This document shows, piece after piece, positions 27,148 to 36,094 of a stretch of DNA of 47,804 nt (its first letter is position 1; each line of letters starts with the position of its first letter). The notes under the pieces were generated by a model, which saw only the letters and a list, made by a program, of their open reading frames with translations, searched no databases and was not told the origin of the DNA. Source of the DNA: DATIKM01 sp035477595 (GTDB lineage Bacteria; Armatimonadota; Chthonomonadetes; Chthonomonadales; CAJBBX01); the NCBI GenBank assembly GCA_035477595.1, contig DATIKM010000056.1, positions 1 through 47,804 of the forward strand. Reading direction: 5' to 3'. Both the position numbers and the translations under genes were made by a program.

Positions 27148-29794
27148 GTCGGTCGCGGCGGCGATCCTCACGCTGCTCGCGCTCGCCCTGGGCGCGCCTC
27201 GATGCCTAGGCTCCGTGCGCATCATCGATCGCGTCGATCTGTCGGACGCTGCGGCGGTGCGCACACACGGCGCCTCGTGGACCGGGGGAGCGCCTGTGCG
27301 CGAGGCGGCAACCTTCGGCACCCTCGTCTTGCGCGTGGCTGGCGTAAGGTTGATGCCCGGCGGAACGCTCTCGGTTCGGCTTCGTACCCCCGTCGAGGGC
27401 GCCACGCTGTGGATCACGCTGCACACAGCGCCGGCGGACTTCGGCAAGCTGCAGCGCCTGGTCGTGCTCGCCGACGGGCGGGAGATCTGCCGTGTCGAGG
27501 AATCGGACCCTGGCGCAGGCGTTGCGCGCTCTTTGTTCGTGCGAGCTCCGTCCGGGCGGCGCACCGTGTCCCTGGCCATCCGCTCCGACACGCGCTCAGA
27601 GGCCCCGGTGATTGTTGCGTCGGTGGCGGTGTGCACCGGCATCGAGCCCGCTGCGGGCCTGCCGCCCGACCCCAGAGACCGCATGGCGTTCGCGCTCCTC
27701 ACGAGCCGAGGCCACGGGTACGGCATAGACCAGGCCGAGATACACCGCATCCGCGACCTCATTCCGCGGGTGGCGCGGCTCGATCCCCAGGCAGCCGTCC
27801 TCTATGCCTTCTCTCAGCGTGATCCCGACCGCATCAGTCGCGAGGTCGCAGCCCTCGCCGCACTGGCGGAGAGCAGCGACTTTCCGCTGCGGATCGCGCC
27901 GCAGATGCACTGGGCGGGCGTGCCGACAGGGGTACCGGACGGGGCGGGCGGCACGTTCACGGACCCCCCGTATCAGATGATCTGCTATGACCCGGACGAC
28001 GGGGTGCACGAACCCGCCGTCCGGGCGCTCATGGGCGACCGGTACGATGTGCGGTTTGGCCTGAGCGTTCCGAACGTGTGGAGCGATACGCCCTGGCTCA
28101 CGTTCAACCACCCGCGCCTCAACGCCCACCGGCGCGTTCGGCTGACCCAGTTCCTAGGCGCATGGGTGAGGGAGCGCGAGCGCCTCGCGCGTTCGGCACG
28201 GTCGCGCCTGCTGCCCCTTGAGATGGGTACCGGCGAGGAGACGATCTACTGGGCGCGCGGAGTGGACGACAGCGCCTTCACGAGGCTCAACAGCGGACGG
28301 CCGCGCCAGCAACTCGCTGCCGACTTCAACCCCTTCACGGTGGCCGCTGCGCTGCAGGACCAGGTCGAGCTCGATCCGCGCGACGGTCTCGACCGCGCCG
28401 AGCGCTACTGGCTGCACCAGAACCTCGCCCGGTGGCAACAGACGATCGTTGGCTGGATGCTCGCTGCTCTGCCGTCGGACCCGATCCGCCTGGACGCAGG
28501 CCCACCGCTCTTCGCGACGGATCTGGCGCGCCGGAACGTGTTCACGGAGCCATACGCGATGGCCTGCTTTCCGATGCAGGGCTTCGACCCGACCCGACCG
28601 GGCCTCGAGGTCGGGTACGTGCGCGGGGCGCGCAGCGGCGGCGCCTACTGGTCGGGTGCGCAGATGCAGCCGTGGCTCCGCAAGCAGCGCGAGCTTGGCC
28701 GCGTGGCCCTGCCCAACCTGGAGAGCACCGGCGCGGACGACGGTCAACTGGCGGCCTGCATCCGCGCCGCCTACGCGAACGGCGCCCGGTTCGTGACGCT
28801 CTACAACTGGCATCACCGCCCTGAGATCGGGGAGCTGCTGCGGCGCGTCGCTACCACGCTCGATGTCGCGCCCGTCGCGACGTGGACGCCGCAACCGGGA
28901 ACGCCTCCCTCGTCGTTGCGCAGGGGGTTCGTCGCCCGGCCAGACGCCTACGGCGCCAACCGTGTGGACTTGTTCGCGGCTCGCCGAATCGAGCCTGGCG
29001 AGCGCTACCGCGTGACGGTGCGCATCCGGGGTGGGGGCTCAGCTAGCTCGGTATGGGAGAGCCCGGCGGGCGGGCACGCGGCTGGCGTCCCCGTGCGCGT
29101 CTGGCTCCCTTTCCTCCTGCCTCTGACCCCGGGCGCTCCGTGCGAGGCGTGGGTGGAGCCGCTGCAGTCCGGGGCGCCGGCGTTTGCGCCGGCCAGCGAC
29201 GGGGGGCTCGCGATAAAGGTCCACGCGGACGCGGCTGCGGAGCGGCGGAGGAGTATCGCTATCCAGGACCGGCAGGATGCCGTCGACCTGATTGCGTGTC
29301 TGCGCGAGCGCGGTCGTAACCTCACCGCGCAGGCCAGATCAGCGCTGGCGGAGGCGGAGGAGGCGCTGCGGCTCGGCGATCCGCGCGGGGCCTACATCCG
29401 CGGCATCGCAGCCGAGCAGCTGACGCTGCCGGCGCAGTTCGCCGTGCCGCGCGGCGGGGCGAGGCTTGCCCCGTACAACGTTCATGTCGTCTGCCCGACC
29501 GACGGGGTCCGCGCCGCCCTTACCGCCTACGACCGGGACCGCGTCCGCATCCAGGTGCGCAGTCCGGTGTCGCAGACGGTCACGCTTCGTTGGAGGGGCA
29601 GGCAGACATCGGGTCTGGCGTCGCCCGGCTTTCCGCTGGAACTGGAGCTGGTGGAGCGAAGCGTCGAGCGCCCGGTGCGGAGGCGTGCCGCACCGGCTCG
29701 GCCACGGCGTCCGGCTGCACCCACCCGACCGTTGCCTGGCGCCGTACCGCGGCCCGTAGATCCCGCAGCCGGTATTCTGTATCCCGCCAGGTGA
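27137..29794 (+). CDS. large secreted protein with glycosidase-like barrel
   Basis: 885 residues from GTG 27137, overlapping the previous stop by 11 nt, so translation is coupled. The N-terminus has a signal peptide (VAAAILTLLALALGAPRCLG). First comes a beta-sandwich (about 25-175), then a barrel-like region (about 180-590) with MGTGEETIYW, a candidate acidic site, and RFVTLYNWHHRPE. Near 735 the helical motif AEEALRLGDPRGAY is like one in the preceding protein. The final 50 residues are Pro/Arg-rich and read against the converging glycosyltransferase gene. Family and substrate are not recognised. Confidence 0.6.
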   Translation: MLGRSVAAAILTLLALALGAPRCLGSVRIIDRVDLSDAAAVRTHGASWTGGAPVREAATFGTLVLRVAGVRLMPGGTLSVRLRTPVEGATLWITLHTAPADFGKLQRLVVLADGREICRVEESDPGAGVARSLFVRAPSGRRTVSLAIRSDTRSEAPVIVASVAVCTGIEPAAGLPPDPRDRMAFALLTSRGHGYGIDQAEIHRIRDLIPRVARLDPQAAVLYAFSQRDPDRISREVAALAALAESSDFPLRIAPQMHWAGVPTGVPDGAGGTFTDPPYQMICYDPDDGVHEPAVRALMGDRYDVRFGLSVPNVWSDTPWLTFNHPRLNAHRRVRLTQFLGAWVRERERLARSARSRLLPLEMGTGEETIYWARGVDDSAFTRLNSGRPRQQLAADFNPFTVAAALQDQVELDPRDGLDRAERYWLHQNLARWQQTIVGWMLAALPSDPIRLDAGPPLFATDLARRNVFTEPYAMACFPMQGFDPTRPGLEVGYVRGARSGGAYWSGAQMQPWLRKQRELGRVALPNLESTGADDGQLAACIRAAYANGARFVTLYNWHHRPEIGELLRRVATTLDVAPVATWTPQPGTPPSSLRRGFVARPDAYGANRVDLFAARRIEPGERYRVTVRIRGGGSASSVWESPAGGHAAGVPVRVWLPFLLPLTPGAPCEAWVEPLQSGAPAFAPASDGGLAIKVHADAAAERRRSIAIQDRQDAVDLIACLRERGRNLTAQARSALAEAEEALRLGDPRGAYIRGIAAEQLTLPAQFAVPRGGARLAPYNVHVVCPTDGVRAALTAYDRDRVRIQVRSPVSQTVTLRWRGRQTSGLASPGFPLELELVERSVERPVRRRAAPARPRRPAAPTRPLPGAVPRPVDPAAGILYPAR

Positions 29795-30893
29795 TGGCGC
29801 CCCTGCGCTCCACCTTCCAGAGCGACCGCAGAATGGCGTAGGCTGTGGAGCATGCGCCGAGCGGGTAGGCGATGCCCTGCAGCACCGGGCCTCCGACGGT
29901 GCGCGATGCCCACGCGCCGACCGCCAACATTGCCGCAAACGCAGCCGCACAGGTCAGGCGCGACGCGGTGGTCCCGACCGCTAGCCCGACGATGGGCCAC
30001 CACGCCACAAAGAGCGTGGTGACAGCGGCGCCCACCGCAAGGAATGGGTGGAAGCGCAGATGGGCGTACGCGTTCTTCTCGATCGATGCGGCGAGGCTGC
30101 CGCGGTCGCCCAGCCACCGTACGCTGACGAGGCCCTCCGCCATCGCAAGGTCCGAGCGCGCCCCCGTGCGCTTGAGCTGCCGCGCCAGCTGCATGTCGTC
30201 TGTGACAGCCATCGGTATTGCGGCGTGTCCGCCGCATCGCCGGTATGCGTCGGTCCGCATAAGGTTAAAGGCGCCGATGCCGACATGCGCCCTGGCGCCG
30301 GGCCGACCGACACGCCACACGCGCGTCTGCAGGAAGATCAACGCGCTCAAGGTGCCGATGGCGTTTCGCTCCCAGAACCCACTCAGCTCCATGTCCGGCA
30401 TGGCCGCCAGGTGATCGAGGCCGCGTCGCTCGCACAGCCCGAGCGCCCTCCGGAGACAGGTTGGTGCGAAGCGCACGTCGGCGTCCGTAAAGAGGAGGTA
30501 GTCGCCGGTCGCCAACTGAGCTCCCAGGTGGAGGGCATAGCACTTGCCAAGCCAGCCCGGTGGCAGATCGGTGACGCTCAGCACGCGCAGCCGGGCGTCG
30601 TCCCGCGCGATCCGGCGAAGGGTCTCCGCCGTGCCGTCGCACGATCGGTCGTCCACGGCCACGACCTCGAGGCCCGCGATGTCCTGGCGGAGCAGGGAGT
30701 GCACGGCCGCCTCCACCCGCTCGGCCTCGTTGCGCGCCGCGAAGATGACGGTGACGCGGGGCGCCCGCTCGTTGTCGATGGGCGGCTCGTTCGCCAGACG
30801 AACGGGCCGCCACCGGGAGACGAGCGCATCCAGCAGAGGCGTCAGCCACGCCCCAAGGGCCGCGGCAGCTAGCAGCCACCATGCGCCTGTCAC
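29580..30893 (-). CDS. membrane glycosyltransferase family 2 (HpnB/CrtQ-like)
   Basis: 437 residues from GTG 30893, with GGAG about 10 nt upstream; TTG 30908 would add five residues. A first membrane helix is followed by a GT-A domain: VTVIFAARNEAERV, VVAVDDRSCDGT, the DxD-type LFTDADVRF, the GWLGKCYAL motif shared by HpnB-like and carotenoid glycosyltransferases, and TDDMQLARQLK in place of the QxxRW motif. Two or three helices follow (about 280-360). It transfers a sugar from a nucleotide donor to a lipid or membrane acceptor. No hopanoid or carotenoid gene is near, so the acceptor is open. The last 70 residues are Ala/Pro-rich and overlap the converging gene by 215 bp. Confidence 0.85.
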   Translation of the reverse strand: MTGAWWLLAAAALGAWLTPLLDALVSRWRPVRLANEPPIDNERAPRVTVIFAARNEAERVEAAVHSLLRQDIAGLEVVAVDDRSCDGTAETLRRIARDDARLRVLSVTDLPPGWLGKCYALHLGAQLATGDYLLFTDADVRFAPTCLRRALGLCERRGLDHLAAMPDMELSGFWERNAIGTLSALIFLQTRVWRVGRPGARAHVGIGAFNLMRTDAYRRCGGHAAIPMAVTDDMQLARQLKRTGARSDLAMAEGLVSVRWLGDRGSLAASIEKNAYAHLRFHPFLAVGAAVTTLFVAWWPIVGLAVGTTASRLTCAAAFAAMLAVGAWASRTVGGPVLQGIAYPLGACSTAYAILRSLWKVERRGAITWRDTEYRLRDLRAAVRRQATVGWVQPDAVAEPVRHASAPGARRFAPPAPVPAESRATPDPMSACPSNEA

Positions 30894-31012
30894 GCTCGTC
30901 TTCTCCAACGGCGGCGCCGCACGGCTCGGCCGACCGCCTGAAGGAAGCGCGGCGCCCGCTCGCGAACTGACGGGGCGCTGCGGCCACGCTTGTTGAGAGA
31001 GTGAGACTTACC

Positions 31013-33592
31013 ATGCATACGGGCCACCGGCTTCTTGCGTTCGCTCTGGCGGCTGCCGCGATGCCGCTCAGCCTCGCTGCGGACGCCCAGCGCATCACGC
31101 TGGCCCGGAACGGCAGGACAGACTACGTGATCCTCGTCGCCCCCGGTGCCAGTCCCTCCATGAGGCGCGGGGCCGACGAGCTGCGTCGCCACCTGCGCGA
31201 GATCACCGGCGCCGACTTCCCTGTCAGCGAGGGCGACCCGATCGCCCGCCCGACATCCGCCTCGCGCCGCTCGATCTTCGTGGGCGACGCCGAGCTCTAC
31301 GCTCAGAGACAACTCGGCGAGCGCCTGGGCGACGAGGAGTTCCACCTCCGTACGTCCGGCCAGCGCATAGAGATCTACGGTGGGCGCCTGCGGGGCGCCA
31401 TGTACGGCTGCTACGCGTTCCTCGAACAGGTGCTCGGATGCCGGTGGTTCACCGCCACGATCGCGCGCATCCCGAGGCAGCCGACTCTGGTGATCGGCCC
31501 CCTGGATATGCGCGAGAAGCCTGCGTTCGTGTACCGCGAGCCCTACTGGACCGAGGCCCTCGATGGCGACTGGGCGGCGCGGAACCGCACGAACGGCAGC
31601 AGCCAGCGTCTGGGCCCGAATGAGGGCGGCCGCGTGGTCTACGGACGCTTTGTGCATACGTTCGCAGAGCTTGTGCCGCCAGCGCAGCACTTCGCCACGA
31701 ATCCGGAGTTCTTCCCACTCATCGATGGGATGCGCCGCGATGGCTACCACCAGCTTTGCCTTACGAACCCGGATGTCCTCCGCATCGCGACAGAAGGCGT
31801 GCGGCGGTGGATCCGGGAGAACCCGGAGGCCACCATCTTCTCGGTGTCGCAGAACGACACCGGGGGATGGTGCGAGTGCGAGGCATGCCGCGCGATCGTG
31901 GAGGAGGAAGGAGCGCCCTCCGGCCTTCTGCTGCGCTTCGTGAACGCCGTCGCCGAAGCGGTGGAAGGTGAGCGACCGGGCGTTCTGATCGACACGCTGG
32001 CCTACCAGGCGACCGAGGCGCCGCCTAGGACCGTCCGGCCGCGCGCCAACGTGCGCGTCCGGTTCGCCCCAATCGGGGTGTGCGTGGCCCATCCGCTGGA
32101 GACGTGCCCGGAGAACGCGGCGGCGCTGGAGAACCTACGGGCCTGGTCGCGCATCACGTCTCAGCTTGCCGTCTGGCACTATGCGACCAACTTCGCCTGC
32201 TACCTGCAGCCGCTCCCCAACCTGGACTCGATCCCCGCCGACCTGGAGCTGTTCCGCCGGCTCGGCGTGACAGGAGTCTTCTTCCAGGGCGGGTATGCGC
32301 CGGGCGGCGGCGCTGCGATGGCGGAGCTGAAGGCGTACCTGATGGCGCAGCTCATGTGGAACCCGGCCCGTCCGGCGACGCCCATCGTGCAGGAGTTCCT
32401 CGACGGGGTCTACGGCAGGGCGGCGCCCTACATGCGGCGGTGGATCGATCTGTTGCACCGGCCGGTCCGGCAGGATGGCGTTCACGCACGCATCTATGAC
32501 CCGCCGACCGCTGCCTACCTTAGCGAGGACTTCGTGCGTGAGGGCGAGCGCCTTCTCGACGCAGCTGCTCGCGCTGTCAGCGAAGACGTGGTAGCCCTTG
32601 AGCAGGTGGCGCGGGTGCGGCTGTGGCTGGACACTGTGCGCCTGCTGCAGTTCGACCCGCGGTACGTCGTGGAAGAGGGCGTCTACGCGCCTGCAGCCGG
32701 TGCCGCGCGGGCCGAGCTTGCTCGGACCGTTGCGGCCGCGATCCGGCGCATCGGGGTCACCCAGGTGCGCGAGGGTGAACCAGTCGAGAGGTTCCTCGAG
32801 CGGATCGAGCGGCCCCTGCCGAGCTACCCGGTACTCACGATCGAGAACGATGCGCTGCGTGTGGACGTGGTGCCGGTTCTCGGTGGGCGCCTGCTCCGCC
32901 TGATCGACCGGCAGAGCGGGTTCAACCTGATGCATGGTGGAGGCGTGGGGCCAGACGGGATGCCCAGACCGGGAGGTTTCGAGGAGTATACGGGCAGCGC
33001 CTTTCGTTCGCCCGGGTGGAGCGAGCCGTATACGGGATCGGTGCTGCGGGGGGCAGACGCGCCAGGCGGACGGGGAGCCGCAATCCGCGTCTCGGTGACG
33101 CTCGCGAATGGCCTCGCCCTGGAGAGAACCTACCTGCTGGACGGCGCCGCTCTGCACATCGACACCCTGGCGCGCAACGACGGAGCGCAGCCCGTCGAGG
33201 TGACCATCCGCAGCCATCCCGAGTTCGCCGCGCCGCAGGAGCGCGCCCCGCGCGTCACTTTCCGGGATGGCGCAGGGCGCGACGTGGAGACCATCCTGAC
33301 GCATCACGAGACCGATGTGTTCCTCGGCGGTACCTCCACTCCGGCGGGCGAGTGGACCCTTCATGTCGGAGACCTGCGCCTCACGGAGCGGTTCGAGCGC
33401 GCGCAGGTGTCCCAGGCGCTCCTGAACGGCACCCTCACCGTGGGCCGCGTGAACTTGGAGCTCTATGGTGTGACACGCAGGCTCGCGCCGGGTGAGACCA
33501 CCAGGCTGCAGCGCTCGTGGACCGTGGAACGAGCGCCGGCTACCCCGGTGCAGGCCGGTAGCGGGCCTACCGACGATGCGCCTGCGCCCTGA
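31013..33592 (+). CDS. secreted DUF4838 protein (alpha-glucuronidase-like N-terminus)
   Basis: 859 residues from ATG 31013 (a GTG at 31001 would add four). A signal peptide (LLAFALAAAAMPLSLAADA) is followed by a GH20b/GH67-N-like domain (about 30-165; GADELRRHLREITGADF, then GAMYGCYAFLEQVLGCRWF). The DUF4838 core (about 170-450) shows its hallmark FSVSQNDTGGWCECEACR and the barrel-like WHYATNFACYLQPLPN. A helical region and a beta-sandwich domain (about 615-850) close the protein. DUF4838 proteins are carbohydrate-active candidates without known activity; the N-terminal domain suggests action on glucuronate-containing glycans, in line with the GH88 gene at 44820. It is divergent from the glycosyltransferase gene. 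Confidence 0.85.
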   Translation: MHTGHRLLAFALAAAAMPLSLAADAQRITLARNGRTDYVILVAPGASPSMRRGADELRRHLREITGADFPVSEGDPIARPTSASRRSIFVGDAELYAQRQLGERLGDEEFHLRTSGQRIEIYGGRLRGAMYGCYAFLEQVLGCRWFTATIARIPRQPTLVIGPLDMREKPAFVYREPYWTEALDGDWAARNRTNGSSQRLGPNEGGRVVYGRFVHTFAELVPPAQHFATNPEFFPLIDGMRRDGYHQLCLTNPDVLRIATEGVRRWIRENPEATIFSVSQNDTGGWCECEACRAIVEEEGAPSGLLLRFVNAVAEAVEGERPGVLIDTLAYQATEAPPRTVRPRANVRVRFAPIGVCVAHPLETCPENAAALENLRAWSRITSQLAVWHYATNFACYLQPLPNLDSIPADLELFRRLGVTGVFFQGGYAPGGGAAMAELKAYLMAQLMWNPARPATPIVQEFLDGVYGRAAPYMRRWIDLLHRPVRQDGVHARIYDPPTAAYLSEDFVREGERLLDAAARAVSEDVVALEQVARVRLWLDTVRLLQFDPRYVVEEGVYAPAAGAARAELARTVAAAIRRIGVTQVREGEPVERFLERIERPLPSYPVLTIENDALRVDVVPVLGGRLLRLIDRQSGFNLMHGGGVGPDGMPRPGGFEEYTGSAFRSPGWSEPYTGSVLRGADAPGGRGAAIRVSVTLANGLALERTYLLDGAALHIDTLARNDGAQPVEVTIRSHPEFAAPQERAPRVTFRDGAGRDVETILTHHETDVFLGGTSTPAGEWTLHVGDLRLTERFERAQVSQALLNGTLTVGRVNLELYGVTRRLAPGETTRLQRSWTVERAPATPVQAGSGPTDDAPAP

Positions 33593-33600
33593 GGTCGGCG

Positions 33601-33630
33601 TTGCGCCGGGCTGGCTTCCGGAAGTAGAAT
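33601..33630 (+). promoter_or_regulatory. promoter of rpiB
   Basis: TTGCGC (33601-33606), 18 nt, TAGAAT (33625-33630). The expected transcript start near 33637 lies after the upstream in-frame ATG at 33629, which supports the TTG at 33656 as start of rpiB. Confidence 0.5.
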
Positions 33631-33655
33631 GGGGGCCGTGCAGAAGGGGCATCCA

Positions 33656-34099
33656 TTGAGGATCGCGATCGCGTCGGACCACGCAGGCTACCACCTGAAA
33701 AACCAGTTGCGCGACACGCTGCGGGCGGAGGGGTACCAAGTGGAGGACCTCGGCGCCGACGGCGGCAAGTCCAGCGACTATCCGGACTACGCCGTTCAGG
33801 TCGCCAAGGCCGTCTCACTCGGTGAAGCGGAGCGCGGGGTGCTGATCTGCGGCACCGGGGTTGGCATGTCGCTGGCTGCCAACCGCGTCCGCGGCGTGCG
33901 CGCGGCTGCGGTCTCGGAGCCGGTGACGGCGAGGCTTTCGCGCGAGCACAACGACGCCAACGTCGTGTGCATCGGCGAGCGCATCGTCGGGCCGGAGATG
34001 GCGCTCGACATCGTCCGGACCTTCCTCTCGGCCAGGTTTAGCGAGGGCGAGCGGCACGTCCGGCGCATTGGCAAGATCACGGCTCTCGACCGCTCGTGA
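33656..34099 (+). CDS. rpiB: ribose-5-phosphate isomerase B
   Basis: 147 residues from TTG 33656: AGAAGGGG lies 6 nt upstream and the product begins LRIAIASDHAG, the usual family start. The in-frame ATG at 33629 would add nine unmatched residues and lies before the predicted transcript start. RpiB interconverts ribose-5-phosphate and ribulose-5-phosphate in the pentose phosphate pathway. The catalytic Cys65 is in LICGTGVGMSLAANR and His98 in SREHNDANVV. Same direction as glyA 46 nt later, likely one transcript. Confidence 0.95.
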   Translation: MRIAIASDHAGYHLKNQLRDTLRAEGYQVEDLGADGGKSSDYPDYAVQVAKAVSLGEAERGVLICGTGVGMSLAANRVRGVRAAAVSEPVTARLSREHNDANVVCIGERIVGPEMALDIVRTFLSARFSEGERHVRRIGKITALDRS

Positions 34100-34145
34100 C
34101 CGGCATGCGTCACGCCGCAACGGAGCCAACCGCCAGGAGGAGCCG

Positions 34146-35426
34146 GTGAGTCTGCCAGAGCTCGACGCCGCCCCGCCGCGGACGTCCCCACTCCGTGCCG
34201 TGGACCCCGAGACAGCCGCATGCATCGACCGCGAGATCGCGCGGCTGAACCACAACATAGAGCTCATCGCCTCGGAGAACGTGGTGTCCCGCGCCGTTCT
34301 GGAGGCCATGGGGTCGGTGCTCACCAACAAGTATGCCGAGGGGTATCCGGGTAAGCGTTACTACGGCGGCTGCGAGAACATGGATGCCGTCGAGGAGCTT
34401 GCGCGGGCTCGAGCCTGCGAGCTGTTCGCCTGCGAGCACGCTAACGTGCAGCCGCACAGCGGTGCACAGGCGAACCAGGCGGTCTACAGCGTCGTGCTGC
34501 AGCCCGGCGATACCTACCTCGCGATGAGCCTCTCGGAGGGCGGACACCTCACGCACGGGTCGCCCGTCAACTTCTCCGGCGTGCTCTACAGGCCCGTGCA
34601 CTACGGCGTCGATGCCGACACGGGAACGATCAACTACGACGAAGTGCAACGGCTCGCAGACGAGTGCCGGCCGCGGCTCATCGTCGCCGGGGCATCGTGC
34701 TACGCGCGCGTCCTTGACTTCGCTCGGTTCCGCAGGATCGCTGACTCGGTGGGCGCGCCGCTCATGGTGGACATGGCGCACGTGGCAGGCCTCGTCGCCG
34801 CGGGGGAGCATCCGTCCCCGGTGCCCCACGCGCAGTTCGTGACGACGACGACGCACAAGACGCTGCGGGGGCCGCGGGGCGGCATGATCCTCACCACCGC
34901 CGAGTGGGCTCAGGCGATCGACAAGGCTGTCTTCCCCGGCATGCAGGGCGGTCCTCTGATGCATGTGATCGCGGCCAAGGCGGTGGCTTTCCGCGAGGCT
35001 TTGACGAACGGCTTCATCGAGTACCAGCGTCAGATCCGCTGCAACGCGGTTGCGCTGGCCACGGCGCTGATCGAGCGCGGGTGGTCGCTGGTGTCTGGCG
35101 GCACCGACAATCACCTCCTGTGGTGTGACGTCCGCCTCAAGGGGCTCACCGGGCGTAAGGCGGAGGTGTTGCTCGACTCGGTCGGCATCACGGTGAACCG
35201 GAACATGATCCCCGGCGATCTGGAGAAGCCCTGGGTGACGAGCGGCATTCGCGTCGGCACGCCCGCGGTGACGACGCGCGGGTTCCGTGAGGACGAGATG
35301 CGCATCGTGGCCGATCTTCTGAACCGCGCGCTTGAGGGTGCCAGAGACGCTGCCGCGCTTGAGGCGGTGCGCTCGGACGTGCGTGCCCTGACGTCGCGCT
35401 TCCCGCTGTCGGACGGGGTCGCGTAG
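34146..35426 (+). CDS. glyA: serine hydroxymethyltransferase
   Basis: 426 residues from GTG 34146 after AGGAGG (6 nt). A PLP enzyme that makes glycine and methylene-tetrahydrofolate from serine. The PLP lysine is Lys238 in TTTTHKTLRGPRGG; the folate/substrate segments ELIASENVVS, YAEGYPGKRYYGG and MVDMAHVAGL are conserved. Length is normal. It sits between rpiB and a dCMP deaminase gene, which fits one-carbon and nucleotide metabolism: its methylene-folate product feeds thymidylate synthesis, as does the deaminase. Confidence 0.98.
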   Translation: MSLPELDAAPPRTSPLRAVDPETAACIDREIARLNHNIELIASENVVSRAVLEAMGSVLTNKYAEGYPGKRYYGGCENMDAVEELARARACELFACEHANVQPHSGAQANQAVYSVVLQPGDTYLAMSLSEGGHLTHGSPVNFSGVLYRPVHYGVDADTGTINYDEVQRLADECRPRLIVAGASCYARVLDFARFRRIADSVGAPLMVDMAHVAGLVAAGEHPSPVPHAQFVTTTTHKTLRGPRGGMILTTAEWAQAIDKAVFPGMQGGPLMHVIAAKAVAFREALTNGFIEYQRQIRCNAVALATALIERGWSLVSGGTDNHLLWCDVRLKGLTGRKAEVLLDSVGITVNRNMIPGDLEKPWVTSGIRVGTPAVTTRGFREDEMRIVADLLNRALEGARDAAALEAVRSDVRALTSRFPLSDGVA

Positions 35427-35638
35427 CGGTCGTCAGGGTCAGGTCTCCGCAGCGCCGCCTGCGCCCGTCCCTCTTGCGGCGTGGTCTGGTTGGCCCTGCG
35501 GCCGCGCGCCACTGTCAGGGCCAGTTTGGTTGGGTAAAGTGGAGCGGCTGTCGCGGCGATCAGGGCGCGCTGGCGCCAGGCGGCCGGGCCCGACCGGTGC
35601 GGCGCGACCTGACCCGGCGCAGGCAAGGCGAGGCATTC

Positions 35639-36094
35639 GTGGCAGAGCGGCCGAGCTGGGACGACTACTTCCTCAAGATCGCGCGCGACGTCGCGACGCG
35701 CGCCACCTGTCCGAGGCGCTCCGTGGGAGCGGTGGTCGTGCTCGACAAGCGCATCCTCACCACGGGCTACAACGGCGCCCCGCACGGGCTGCCACACTGC
35801 ACCGAGGTAGGGTGCAAGATGCAGGACGGCCACTGCATCCGCACGCTCCACGCCGAGCAGAACGCCATCGTACAGGGCGCGCTCAATGGGGTCACCCTCC
35901 GAGGCGCGACGCTCTACGTCACCTGCCAGCCGTGCAACAACTGCGCGAAGATGATCATCAACGCAGGCATCGTGAAAGTCGTGTTCGATGGCGACTACCC
36001 TGACCCGTTTGCCATGGAGCTCTTTGGGCAGTCCGGCACAGTGCTGATCCGGCTGGGCGCCGAGGGCGGCGCGCCGGCGGAGCGTCTGCTGTGA
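35639..36094 (+). CDS. deoxycytidylate deaminase (ComEB-like)
   Basis: 151 residues from GTG 35639 after GAGG. The zinc-dependent deaminase motifs are complete: His71-Ala-Glu73 (HAEQNAI) and Cys99-x2-Cys102 (CQPCNNC). CPRRSVGAVVV and TGYNGAPHGLPHC are typical of dCMP deaminases, which turn dCMP into dUMP for dTMP synthesis; Cys and His in the HC..CTEVGC region may form the second zinc site seen in family members. The stop overlaps the start of the next gene by 4 nt (GTGA), so the phosphotransferase is translationally coupled. Confidence 0.93.
   Translation: MAERPSWDDYFLKIARDVATRATCPRRSVGAVVVLDKRILTTGYNGAPHGLPHCTEVGCKMQDGHCIRTLHAEQNAIVQGALNGVTLRGATLYVTCQPCNNCAKMIINAGIVKVVFDGDYPDPFAMELFGQSGTVLIRLGAEGGAPAERLL

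Noticed and set aside
32135..33739. 534-codon minus-strand open frame over the DUF4838 gene and rpiB start
   Set aside because: Antisense to two genes with recognised domains; no own motifs.
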